Below are positions 43,387 to 50,317 of a stretch of DNA of 50,317 nucleotides, in pieces (the stretch's first letter is position 1; each line of letters starts with the position of its first letter). This DNA is from CAXYVC01 sp964292295 (GTDB lineage Bacteria; Acidobacteriota; Holophagae; Holophagales; Holophagaceae), in NCBI GenBank assembly GCA_964292295.1, contig CAXYVC010000010.1, positions 1 through 50,317 on the forward strand, in the 5' to 3' direction. The notes under the pieces were generated by a model. That model was not told the origin of the DNA and ran no database searches. It saw only the letters and a list, made by a program, of their open reading frames with translations. Both the position numbers and the translations under genes were made by a program.

Positions 43387-44712
43387 TCACCCGCCCAGAC
43401 GGGCCCGCAGCTGCAGGAGTTCCGCGTCACCCGGGAAACGGGCCAGTCCCTGCTCCAGCATCTCGAAGGCCCGGGCCTGCGCCCCGGCCTGCAGCAGCCC
43501 CAGGGCCGCCAGACGGTGCCACAGGCCGCCCCCCCCTTCCGGGCAGGCCTGGAGGGCGGTCCAGGCGTCCGCCGCCGCCCGGGCCAGGTCCTGCGCGCGC
43601 AAGCCCAGGCGGATCCGCGCCTCGTGCATGGCGGCGTCTCCCGGCACCGCCGCGAGCCCCTGATCGAGCACCCGCCGGGCCCGGACCAGATCGCCCCCCA
43701 CCACGGCCAGCTCCGCCGCGTTCAGGTAGGGCGCCGCGAAACCGGGCGCCGCGGCGATGGCCTTCTCCCAGGCGCGAAAGGCCTCCTCCCGCCGCCCCAG
43801 CACCGCCAGGGACACGCCCCGGAGGGTGAGGGCCGTGCCGTGGGAGGGCGAGACGGCCAGAAGGCGTTCCAGCATCCCCAGGGCCTCCGCGTGGCGGTCC
43901 AGGTGCTGCAGGGCCTCCGCGGCCCCCAGGAACACGTACAAGGGGAGTTTCTCGCCCAGCGCCATGCAGGCCCTCGCGGCCTCCAGGGCCAGGGGCCAGG
44001 CCTCGGCCACCAGTGCCTGCTGCAGCAGGTTGAAGTGGGCCTGGAGGTCGCCCCGCGCCTCCGCCTCCCGCCGGGCCAGCTCCAGGTAGTAGCTGCGTTT
44101 GTGCCGCTCCCGCGCCTCCAGCACCTTCCCGTAGTGGTGGATCACGGCGTCCAGGGGGCGCACCGGAAGCCCCCGGCGCTCGAAGAAGGGCTGGACCAGC
44201 TCATGGATGCGCCCCTCGAAGGCCACGCCCTCCAGGTTCCGGAAGAGGCGAAGGCCCCGGTGGTCCACGTAGTGGCTCCAGGCGGCTCCTTCCGCGTACG
44301 CGCTCGTATTCCGGGTGGCAGGTTCCCCCACGGTGGAGAAACTCGCCGAGGGCAGGTAATTGCGCAGCAACAACGTGTAGGCGGAGGCCCCCTCCTCCAA
44401 ACAGGCTTGGCGGATGCGTTCGTGATCCAGGGCGTCCACGGCCTCGTCCGCATCCAGCACGAGGATCCATTCCCCGCGGCAGGGGGCCAGGCTGGCGTTG
44501 CGGGCCGCGGCAAAGTCGTCCTGCCAGGGGAAGGCGTGTATCTGGGCGCCGGCCTCCCGGGCCACCTGCACGGTGCCGTCCGTGCTGCCGGTGTCCACCA
44601 CGTGCACCTCGTCCACCAGCCCTCGCACCGAGGCTAGGCAGTGGCCCAGGTGCTCGGCCTCGTTCCGGACGATCATGGCCAAGCTGAGCCTGGGGGGGGT
44701 CGGAAAGCTCAT
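43387..44712 (-). CDS. Family 2 glycosyltransferase with TPR domain
   Basis: A 441-residue cytoplasmic protein. The GT-A domain (~8-230) has SLAMIVRNEAEHLGHCLASV, VVDTGSTDGTV and the metal-binding DxD ILVLDADEAVD (~88-98), with RLFRN and HYG motifs typical of the SunS-like/TPR group. The C-terminal ~200 residues contain about five TPRs, which in related enzymes dock the protein substrate. It is divergent from the flagellin gene by 120 bases, so flagellin is the obvious candidate substrate; this is inference. Confidence 0.88.
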   Translation of the reverse strand: MSFPTPPRLSLAMIVRNEAEHLGHCLASVRGLVDEVHVVDTGSTDGTVQVAREAGAQIHAFPWQDDFAAARNASLAPCRGEWILVLDADEAVDALDHERIRQACLEEGASAYTLLLRNYLPSASFSTVGEPATRNTSAYAEGAAWSHYVDHRGLRLFRNLEGVAFEGRIHELVQPFFERRGLPVRPLDAVIHHYGKVLEARERHKRSYYLELARREAEARGDLQAHFNLLQQALVAEAWPLALEAARACMALGEKLPLYVFLGAAEALQHLDRHAEALGMLERLLAVSPSHGTALTLRGVSLAVLGRREEAFRAWEKAIAAAPGFAAPYLNAAELAVVGGDLVRARRVLDQGLAAVPGDAAMHEARIRLGLRAQDLARAAADAWTALQACPEGGGGLWHRLAALGLLQAGAQARAFEMLEQGLARFPGDAELLQLRARLGG

Positions 44713-44794
44713 AGTGGATTTCCCGGAAAGTTGGGCTCAAGAAGAGGGCCGGGAGGGCCGAAAGGGAACCTGCGGGGGAAACCCCGAACCCAAG

Positions 44795-44810
44795 GCGGCA
44801 CGGATGCCGC
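44795..44810 (+). promoter_or_regulatory. Hairpin in the flagellin 5' leader
   Basis: A perfect 6-bp stem GCGGCA/TGCCGC around CGGA lies ten bases before the Shine-Dalgarno AAGGAGG (44821-44827). In a leader RNA it could stabilise the message or affect ribosome access. I saw no convincing sigma28 promoter in 44713-44794. Confidence 0.45.
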
Positions 44811-44832
44811 TTCACGCATCAAGGAGGATGCC

Positions 44833-45621
44833 ATGGCTTCCATTCTCAACAACGTTTCCGCCCTCGGCGCCAGCCGCCAGCTTGCTTCCACGGGCGCCGG
44901 CCTGCAGCAGACCATCGAGCGCCTGACCACGGGCCGCCGCATCAACCGCGCGAGCGACGACGCCGCCGGCCTCGGCATCAGCAACCGCCTGGGCGCGGAC
45001 ATCCGCATCGCCTCCCAGGGCAAGCGCAACGCCAACGACGGCATCAGCTACCTGCAGGTGGCCGACGGCGTGCTGGACGAGGTCACCAACCTGCTGACCC
45101 GCGCGGCCGAGCTGGCCGAGCAGGCCAAGACCGGCACCATCAGCGCCTCCAACGCCGCCAACATCCAGCTGGAGTTCGCCAACATCATCACCACCATCAA
45201 CGACATCGGCAGCAACACGAAGTTCAACGGCGCGAACATCTTTGGGGCCACCCTCACCGTGTCCGTCGGCGACTTCACGAACGTCGGCGTCACCCTGGGC
45301 ACCCCCAACGGCATCCTGACCGGCACCCTGGCCACGGTGTCCGACGCCACCACGGCCAAGACCACGATCGGCAACGCCATCAACACCGTGAGCGCCCTGC
45401 GCGCCTCCATCGGCGCCAGCCAGCAGCAGCTGCAGGCCGTGGCCAACAGCCTGGGCATCCAGGTGGAGAACTTCACCTCCGCCTACAGCCAGATCCGCGA
45501 CGCCAACATCGCCGACGAAGTGGTGAACCTCACGAAGTTCCAGATCCTGAACCAGTCCGGCACCTCGGCTCTGAGCTCGGCCAACCAGTCGCAGCAGCAG
45601 ATCCTGGCCCTTCTCCGGTAG
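44833..45621 (+). CDS. fliC: Flagellin
   Basis: A 262-residue filament subunit of the short class that lacks most of the D2/D3 surface domains. N-terminal D0/D1: LNNVSALGASRQL, RINRASDDAAGLGISNRL (~38-55), GISYLQVADGVLDEV. C-terminal D1/D0: LGIQVENFTSAYSQIRDANIADEVVNLTKFQILNQSGTSALSSANQ (in parts), ending QQQILALLR. The middle (~120-190) is Thr/Ala/Gly-rich, with many possible O-glycosylation sites. ATG 44833 has AAGGAGG five bases upstream. A strong hairpin terminator follows, consistent with flagellin being transcribed well above the downstream genes. Confidence 0.97.
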   Translation: MASILNNVSALGASRQLASTGAGLQQTIERLTTGRRINRASDDAAGLGISNRLGADIRIASQGKRNANDGISYLQVADGVLDEVTNLLTRAAELAEQAKTGTISASNAANIQLEFANIITTINDIGSNTKFNGANIFGATLTVSVGDFTNVGVTLGTPNGILTGTLATVSDATTAKTTIGNAINTVSALRASIGASQQQLQAVANSLGIQVENFTSAYSQIRDANIADEVVNLTKFQILNQSGTSALSSANQSQQQILALLR

Positions 45622-45642
45622 GATGCGGTTCTAGGCAGGCTG

Positions 45643-45672
45643 GGGGAGGGCGCAAGCCCTCCCCTCTTGTCG
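45643..45672 (+). terminator. Intrinsic terminator or attenuator after flagellin
   Basis: GGGGAGGGC (45643-45651), tetraloop GCAA, GCCCTCCCC (45656-45664): a perfect 9-bp stem with a GNRA loop, followed by the T-rich TCTTGTCGT. It lies between the flagellin stop and flaG, so it can lower transcription into flaG-fliD-fliS. Confidence 0.8.
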
Positions 45673-45691
45673 TAGCAACCAGGAGGGCACC

Positions 45692-46126
45692 ATGACTGAA
45701 TCCACCACTCCCCTCGGGAGCCCGGGTCAGCCGCTCACCTATCAGGCCCTGACCAGCGCCTCCCCCGAGCCCGCCAACGGCGGTCCCAGGGCCGCACAAC
45801 CCGCCCCCGCCGCGGAAACCGCGGCCAAGGAAGAGCCCTTTGTCCTGACCTTCTCCGCCTCTGCAGGGAAAGAGGCTGCTTCGCCCTCCCCCAGCCTCGA
45901 GGAGGCCGCCGAAGCCTTCCGGGAATACATCGAGGAACTGCCCACCAACCTGCAGTTTTCCGTGGACCGCGAGGCCCATGCAACCGTCTTCAAGGTCGTG
46001 AATCCCGTAACCCGGGAGGTCCTCCGGCAGTATCCCCCGGAGGAGGTCTTGAGCATGGCCCGGCGCCTGCGGACCCTGGGTACCCAGGAGGCGCCTTCTG
46101 GCATCCTCCTTGATCAGGAGCTTTGA
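45692..46126 (+). CDS. flaG: FlaG-family flagellar protein
   Basis: A 144-residue protein. The conserved FlaG core is at the C-terminus (~75-130): TNLQFSVDREAHATVFKVVNPVTREVLRQYPPEEVLSMARRL (in parts), preceded by a long disordered Pro/Ala/Ser-rich N-terminus. FlaG influences filament length. ATG 45692 has AGGAGGG five bases upstream. It stands in its usual place between flagellin and fliD. Confidence 0.9.
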   Translation: MTESTTPLGSPGQPLTYQALTSASPEPANGGPRAAQPAPAAETAAKEEPFVLTFSASAGKEAASPSPSLEEAAEAFREYIEELPTNLQFSVDREAHATVFKVVNPVTREVLRQYPPEEVLSMARRLRTLGTQEAPSGILLDQEL

Positions 46127-46164
46127 TCGCGTCTTTTTTGCCCATCTCGCGTGAGGGGGTCGTC

Positions 46165-47547
46165 ATGTCATCAAAGGTGAACTTCCAGGGACTTGCCACG
46201 GGCCTGAACACCAGCTCCCTGATCGAGGCCATCCTCGAGCAGGAGAGCGCGCCGCTCACGCGCATGCAGGAGCGCCAGACCCTCAACAACCAGCGTTCCT
46301 CGCTGCTCCGGACCTTCAAGAGCAACCTGATGGCCCTGAACACGAGCCTGTCGACGCTCAACACCAGCGCCTTCGAATCGAAGACCGTCACCAGCACCGA
46401 TCCGGATGGAACCCACGTCACGGCTTCGGCCAACCAGGACGCGTCGGGCAGCTATGACGTCACGGTGAGCCAGACGGCCACAAAGGCCCGGCTGGGCGTC
46501 ACCAAGACCGTCTCCAGCAGCACGGGCAGCCTGGGGGGCACCAAGGGCGCTTCGGGCGAGGGGCTGGACAAGTACGCCTATACCGTCACGAACCGGGACG
46601 GGGAGGCCACCACCTTCTACCTCTCGGAGGGCACCAACACGCTGGCGGGGCTCCGGGATGCCATCAATGCCCAATCCAAGGACACGGGCGTCAGCGCGAG
46701 CATCGTGCAGGTCTCCGCGACGGGGAACAGCTTCCAGCTCGTGCTCAATGCCACGGAAACCGGCCTCGGCAGCGCCTCGGGCGCCCTGCAGCTCGCGACC
46801 AACGCAGGCAGCGCCCTCGGCGGCGACACCGAAACCACCTACACCAGCACGGCGGAAGAACAGGCGCGCAACGCCCTCTTCACGGTGAACGGCGTGCAGG
46901 TGGAGCGGGCCTCCAACACCGTTAGCGACGTGGTGGAGGGCATGACCTTCACCCTGAAGAAGGGGGATGGCGGCAGCTCCACGACCAACTTCAGCGTAAG
47001 CGCCAACACGAGCGCCATCACCACGGCACTGCAGGACGTCGTCACCAAGTTCAACGCCCTCTACAAGGTCTACAAGGACAACTCGGATGCCGGCGAAGCC
47101 TTTGCCGGGGATTCCTCCGTGCGCAGCATGCTGAACAGCGTCCGCACGACGCTCACCCTTGCGGTCGAGGGCGTATCCGAAGGCAACAGCTACCGGAGCG
47201 CCGCATCCCTGGGGCTGAAGACCAACCGCGACGGGACCATGAGCCTGGATTCCAGCACGCTCAAAACGGCCCTGGAAGAGCACCCCGCGGATGCGGCGGA
47301 AATCTTCGGCAAGATCGGCACCGCCATGCAAACGCTGGTGACGGACCTGACCTCCTCCGGTTCCGGCAGCATCGCCCTGATCCTGCAGGGGCTCGACAGC
47401 CAGAACAGCCGTCTCAACCAGCAGATCGAGGCCCTCGAAACCCGCCTGGAGCGCCGTCGGACCGTGCTGGAAACCCAGTACGGCAACCTCGAGGCCACCA
47501 TCAGCCAGCTCCAGTCTGCCGGCCAGAGCCTTTCTGGCCTATCCTGA
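46165..47547 (+). CDS. fliD: Flagellar filament cap protein
   Basis: A 460-residue cap protein (HAP2) that folds flagellin onto the growing filament tip. FliD_N: FQGLATGLNTSSLIEAILEQESAPLTRMQERQT at the start (in parts GLATGLNTSSLIEAIL). FliD_C: ALFTVNGVQVERASNTVSDVVEGMTFTLKK, DVVTKFNALYKVYKDNS, SLGLKTNRDGTMSLDSSTL and the terminal coiled coil (QNSRLNQQIEALETRLERRRTVLETQYGNLEA). ATG 46165 has GAGGGGG five bases upstream; the frame opens at 46123, overlapping flaG, but without a comparable site. Confidence 0.96.
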   Translation: MSSKVNFQGLATGLNTSSLIEAILEQESAPLTRMQERQTLNNQRSSLLRTFKSNLMALNTSLSTLNTSAFESKTVTSTDPDGTHVTASANQDASGSYDVTVSQTATKARLGVTKTVSSSTGSLGGTKGASGEGLDKYAYTVTNRDGEATTFYLSEGTNTLAGLRDAINAQSKDTGVSASIVQVSATGNSFQLVLNATETGLGSASGALQLATNAGSALGGDTETTYTSTAEEQARNALFTVNGVQVERASNTVSDVVEGMTFTLKKGDGGSSTTNFSVSANTSAITTALQDVVTKFNALYKVYKDNSDAGEAFAGDSSVRSMLNSVRTTLTLAVEGVSEGNSYRSAASLGLKTNRDGTMSLDSSTLKTALEEHPADAAEIFGKIGTAMQTLVTDLTSSGSGSIALILQGLDSQNSRLNQQIEALETRLERRRTVLETQYGNLEATISQLQSAGQSLSGLS

Positions 47548-47574
47548 CGGGGATCTTCTGAGGGACACCGCTTC

Positions 47575-48018
47575 ATGAACGCAGCCGCCTACGGAGGCAA
47601 AGCCACTCAGCACTATCTTCTGCAGCGGATCGCAGGAGCCTCCCCGGAACAGCTGGCCAGCCTTCTCCTGGAGGGCGCCCAGCGCTTTCTCGTCCAGGCC
47701 ATGGAGGCCATGGAGCGCAGGGACATTCCCGCGAAGGCCCGCCTGGTGAACCGCGTGAGCGCCATCCTGGAGGAGCTGGTGGTCCAGCTCAACCCCGAAG
47801 GGGGCGAACTGGCTGGAAACCTCTCGCGCGTCTACGAGTGGTGGCTCTTCGAGCTCTTCGAAGCCAGCCGCATCAACCAGCTGGATCGTCTTCGGCACAT
47901 CCACGCCCAGATGGGAGAGATCCGCGCCACCTTCGAGCAGCTTTCCCAGGGGCAGCCCGCGCCTCCTGCGCAGGGCTCCACCCCGGCGGGCTTCGGCTCG
48001 GAGGGACTGCTCGGATGA
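47575..48018 (+). CDS. fliS: Flagellar secretion chaperone FliS
   Basis: A 147-residue helical chaperone that binds flagellin's disordered C-terminus before export. Family features: YGGKATQHYLLQRIAGASPEQLASLLLEGAQRFL at the N-terminus (in parts), IPAKARLVNRVSAILEELVVQLNPEGGELAGNL, YEWWLFELFEASRINQ. The last ~25 residues form a Pro/Gly-rich tail. It starts 28 bases after fliD, and its stop overlaps the next start by four bases (ATGA). Confidence 0.93.
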   Translation: MNAAAYGGKATQHYLLQRIAGASPEQLASLLLEGAQRFLVQAMEAMERRDIPAKARLVNRVSAILEELVVQLNPEGGELAGNLSRVYEWWLFELFEASRINQLDRLRHIHAQMGEIRATFEQLSQGQPAPPAQGSTPAGFGSEGLLG

Positions 48019-48308
48019 GCCGCGCCGAACTCGAAGCCATACTCGCAGAGCTGGAAACCTGGCTCGCGGAAGGTACCCTTCCCCCGGCGGAGCACCTTGC
48101 CAACTGGAACGCGCGCTTCCGCGCCCTGGCCGCGGGTGCCGAGCGCGGGCCCGGCTGGGACGCGCTGGTACAGCGCGCCCATACCCTGGCGGCCCGCCTG
48201 GACCGCCAGGTCGCCGCACTCCAGCAGCAGAAGGAAGTCCTCCAACAAGAGCTGGCCGGGCACAGCGTGGGCCAGCGTGCCCTGAAGGCCTACCGCCAGG
48301 TGCGTTAA
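48015..48308 (+). CDS. Small helical flagellar protein, FliT-like position
   Basis: A 97-residue, almost wholly helical protein coupled to fliS through ATGA. Its place after fliD-fliS is where fliT (the FliD export chaperone) commonly lies, and its length and coiled-coil pattern (LDRQVAALQQQKEVLQQEL) fit, but sequence similarity to FliT is too weak to name it. The stop codon and the stop of convergent upp share the palindrome TTAA. Confidence 0.7.
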   Translation: MSRAELEAILAELETWLAEGTLPPAEHLANWNARFRALAAGAERGPGWDALVQRAHTLAARLDRQVAALQQQKEVLQQELAGHSVGQRALKAYRQVR

Positions 48309-48931
48309 GCGGTCCCGAAGATGCGGTCTCCCGCATCCCCCAGGCCGGGCAGGATGTAGCCCTTGTCGTTGAGCTGGCGATCCACCGTCGCCAGCACGAG
48401 GCGCAGGTCCGCATGGTCCTGCTGGAGGCGACGGATGCCCTCCGGGGCCGCCAGGATGCTGGCGAGGGTGATGTCCTTCGCCCCGGCCTGCTTGAGCTGG
48501 CGCACGGCCTCGGACGCACTGCCGCCCGTCGCGAGCATGGGGTCCAGCACGAACACCGGGCGTTCTTCCAGAAGGGGCGGGAAGTTCCGGTAGTAGGGCA
48601 CGGGAACGAGGCTGTCGTGGTCCCGATAGAGCCCGAGATGCCCGACCTTGGCGGTCGGCACGAGCTTCAGGAAGGGCTGGACCAGCCCCAGGCCCGCGCG
48701 CAGCACCGGAACAAGCACGGGATCCAGCGGGTTCAAGCGCCGCCCCTGGGTGCGTTCCATCGGCGTCTCGATGGCGATGGAAACCGTGGCCAGATGACGG
48801 GTGGCCTCCACGGCCAGGAGAAGGCCGAGCTCCTCCACCAGCTGCCGGAAGAGGCTCCCGGGCGTCTTGCGGTCGCGCAGCAGCGTGAGCTTGTGATCGA
48901 CAAGCGGGTGGTCGAGAACGATCGGTTCCAT
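48305..48931 (-). CDS. upp: Uracil phosphoribosyltransferase
   Basis: A 208-residue salvage enzyme converting uracil and PRPP to UMP. Visible family motifs: DHPLVDHKLTLLRDRKT at the N-terminus, EVLGLLLAVEATR-like segment, VPVLRAGLGL (~76), PRPP loop VFVLDPMLATGGSA (~127-140) and the C-terminal uracil-binding LNDKGYILPGLGDAGDRIFGT. Length is standard. It is convergent with the flagellar block and unrelated to it. Confidence 0.96.
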   Translation of the reverse strand: MEPIVLDHPLVDHKLTLLRDRKTPGSLFRQLVEELGLLLAVEATRHLATVSIAIETPMERTQGRRLNPLDPVLVPVLRAGLGLVQPFLKLVPTAKVGHLGLYRDHDSLVPVPYYRNFPPLLEERPVFVLDPMLATGGSASEAVRQLKQAGAKDITLASILAAPEGIRRLQQDHADLRLVLATVDRQLNDKGYILPGLGDAGDRIFGTA

Positions 48932-49107
48932 CGGGGACTCCAGGTTCGGTGCAGGTTCAAGGGCCGCAAAGGCAGGCGGGGCGGGGCTCGCGGAGCATCG
49001 GAGCCCGCTTCGCGTCTCGCCTAGTTTGGCGCTTCCAGCCCGCCCCGCAAAGGGTTCAGGCCCGCTCCCCGCGCGAAAAAAACGGTGCCGATCAACTCAC
49101 AATTTTG

Positions 49108-49135
49108 TTGACCCGTTGGAAAACGCTGGTTTAGT
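49108..49135 (+). promoter_or_regulatory. Putative sigma70-type promoter for the TrpC-like gene
   Basis: TTGACC (49108-49113), 16 bases, TTTAGT (49130-49135). It lies in a 282-base gene-free region (48932-49213) that is much more AT-rich from 49075 on. The leader of ~70 bases that follows contains an imperfect inverted repeat around 49165-49185 and ends in GGAGGG seven bases before ATG 49214. I see no known riboswitch; the rest of the region, 48932-49075, shows nothing I recognise. Confidence 0.55.
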
Positions 49136-49213
49136 TGGATTCCAGATGACCTATTTCATCGACAGACGTGTGCGCACGGGCGTCGTGTTTTGGAGGGAGT
49201 CGGAGGGCTCTAG

Positions 49214-50317
49214 ATGCTGAAAAAAGTCCAGATATTCAAAGCACTGGACGTGGAAATCAAGAAGCAGAGGGGTCCAGCGGCGGTGAAGGAGGCCCATCGG
49301 GGACACTGCTCCCTGAAGGAGGAGCTCAGCCTGCCGGGGATCACCGTCGTGGCCGAGGTGGCGGGGGGTAATCCCCAGCGCGGGCAGGTGCGCGAGAACT
49401 ACCGCGCCTCCACCCACGCCAAGAGCCTGGTCGAGAACGGCGCCCGCGCCATCTCCGTGGCGACGGACCGCTTCCTCTACTTCGGGGACGACAAGCACCT
49501 CCCGGACGTGCGCGCCGCCGTCAAGGTGCCCATCGTGCGCCAGGATTTCCTGCTCGAGGAATACCAGATCGAGGAGAGCAAGATCCTGGGCGCGGATGCG
49601 GTGTTCCTGGTCGCCGCCCTCCTGGAGCCCGAGCGCCTGCAGGCCCTCCACAAGCTCGCCGTGGCCAAGGGGCTCGACCCCGTGGTCCAGGTCTTCAACG
49701 AACAGGACCTGAAGCGTGCGCTGGATGCGGGCGCCGACATCATCTGCGTCGTCGGCCGCGACATGGACACCTGGAAGCCCGACTGGGAACAGACCCTGGC
49801 CCTCCTGAAGAAGGTTCCGGAAAAGCGCTGCTTCCGCATGGTCGAAGCGGGCATCGACGCCCTCGCACCCATCCGCCAGCTGGAGGAGCTCGGCGTCCAC
49901 GGCGTCATCGTGGGCGACGCCCTGCTGGACGAGTTCTACCCGGGCAAGCGCCTCGCCCAGATCCTGGCGGGCCTGGAACCCCCGAAGAAGCCCAGCAAGA
50001 CCAAGGCGGCCCCCTCCAAGACCGTTCCACCATCCCCCTCAACCCCCTCATCTCACCCCGCCCGCAAGGGCAAAAAGGAGTTCCCCATGGAACACACCCA
50101 GCTGCCTGACGAGACCCAGGCCCCGGTCGAGACCCCCGCTGCTGAACCCGTCAAGAAGGCCGCTCCCAAGAAGCCGGCGGTGAAGAAGCCCGCCGCCAAG
50201 AAGCCGGCCGTCAAGAAGGCCGCTCCCAAGAAGCCGGCCGCCAAGAAGGCTGCCCCCAAGAAGACCGCCAAGCCGGCTGCCAAGAAGGCCGTCGCGATGA
50301 AGCCGGTCGCCAAGAAG
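49214..50317 (+). CDS. TrpC-like pseudoenzyme barrel fused to histone H1-like tail (3' end outside window)
   Basis: At least 368 residues; no stop before the window ends. Residues ~10-255 match indole-3-glycerol phosphate synthase in order and spacing, but catalytic positions (Sulfolobus numbering) have changed: EVKKASPSKG is EVAGGNPQRG (Lys53 lost), LRKDF is VRQDF (Lys110 to Gln110), VEV is VQV (Glu159 to Gln159), NNRDL is VGRDM (Asn180 lost, Arg182 kept), SESGI is VEAGI (Ser211 lost). Residues ~257-291 are a Lys/Pro/Ser linker, then an acidic piece and KKPAVKKPAAKK-type repeats as in bacterial H1-like proteins. ATG 49214 has GGAGGG upstream. Catalysis as TrpC is unlikely; a nucleic-acid-linked role is inference. 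Confidence 0.75.
   Translation, partial: MLKKVQIFKALDVEIKKQRGPAAVKEAHRGHCSLKEELSLPGITVVAEVAGGNPQRGQVRENYRASTHAKSLVENGARAISVATDRFLYFGDDKHLPDVRAAVKVPIVRQDFLLEEYQIEESKILGADAVFLVAALLEPERLQALHKLAVAKGLDPVVQVFNEQDLKRALDAGADIICVVGRDMDTWKPDWEQTLALLKKVPEKRCFRMVEAGIDALAPIRQLEELGVHGVIVGDALLDEFYPGKRLAQILAGLEPPKKPSKTKAAPSKTVPPSPSTPSSHPARKGKKEFPMEHTQLPDETQAPVETPAAEPVKKAAPKKPAVKKPAAKKPAVKKAAPKKPAAKKAAPKKTAKPAAKKAVAMKPVAKK
50075..50089 (+). promoter_or_regulatory. In-frame internal ribosome binding site and ATG for the H1-like tail
   Basis: AAGGAG followed by TTCCCC and ATG 50087, in the same frame as the TrpC-like barrel. The string AGGAGTTCCCCATG is identical to the start site of the MscS-type gene (4183-4196), so it looks like a real initiation site. 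It would give a separate small basic protein beginning MEHTQLPDETQAP, independent of the barrel. Confidence 0.65.
50150..50317 (+). repeat. Short tandem repeats coding for the AlaLysPro tail
   Basis: Repeated 12-18 base units such as AAGAAGGCCGCTCCC and AAGAAGCCGGCC code for KKAAP, KKPAV and KKPAA. The block continues to the end of the window. Such DNA expands and contracts easily, so tail length may differ between strains. Confidence 0.8.

Noticed and set aside
44797..44810. Possible sigma54 promoter upstream of flagellin (GG, ten bases, GC)
   Set aside because: The spacing fits, but transcription would start within the Shine-Dalgarno of the flagellin gene, and the match arises from the hairpin GCGGCA/TGCCGC. 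The -12 part is only half consensus.
50053..50313. Minus-strand open frame rich in Ala/Gly/Phe
   Set aside because: It is the reverse of the Lys/Ala/Pro repeat block and mimics a membrane protein only through codon complement.

Overview
The window is about 50 kb of very GC-rich, densely packed chromosome from a motile Gram-negative bacterium. KdsA and an MsbA-type flippase imply lipopolysaccharide, a flagellin-FlaG-FliD-FliS block implies flagella, and an oxygen-sensitive glycyl radical enzyme implies anaerobic or microaerobic life. Base composition, the gene mix and the proteins' flavour suggest an acidobacterium of the Holophagae (Geothrix/Holophaga type); this is inference, because no rRNA or other marker gene lies in the window. 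I saw no tRNA, rRNA, CRISPR array, insertion sequence or prophage gene.

Layout. 197-2120: AraC-type regulator and a NahK-like sugar kinase. 2110-6050: Lys/Ala-rich secreted protein, Lrp/AsnC regulator, kdsA, MscS-type channel. 6051-12086: WYL regulator, very large C45-type Ntn-hydrolase, GntR/FCD regulator, EEP-family lipoprotein. 12202-20790: a tightly packed run of Xaa-Pro aminopeptidase, glycyl radical activase, HypD-type trans-4-hydroxy-L-proline dehydratase, exported S9 (DPP-IV-like) peptidase and exported HExxH peptidase. 20615-24250: membrane/GNAT-like protein, alanine aminotransferase, NlpC/P60-like lipoprotein, SDR oxidoreductase. 24305-30855: beta-propeller diguanylate cyclase facing three tandem MFS transporters. 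31043-36945: queA, MsbA-like exporter, and an overlapping four-gene ECF sigma factor module. 37003-41867: helical-repeat protein, degenerate HisA-like barrel, rnc, Ser/Thr kinase. 42003-48308: DUF4388/TPR protein, TPR glycosyltransferase, then flagellin, flaG, fliD, fliS and a FliT-like gene. 48305-50317: upp and an incomplete TrpC-like protein that runs in frame into a histone H1-like tail.

How genes may work together. The best-supported new system is at 12202-20790. Every HypD active-site residue I can recall is present, and the gene is co-transcribed with peptidases of Xaa-Pro type. The set reads as a pathway that takes apart (hydroxy)proline-rich peptides such as collagen fragments and dehydrates the freed hydroxyproline to pyrroline-5-carboxylate. 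A perfect 14-bp palindrome sits inside the spacer of the likely promoter.

Two barrel proteins look like enzymes that lost their catalysis: a HisA homologue with His in place of the catalytic Asp at position 8, and a TrpC homologue lacking the catalytic Lys and Glu residues. The latter carries an AlaLysPro tail with its own in-frame ribosome binding site and ATG, so one reading frame may give both a fusion and a free H1-like protein.
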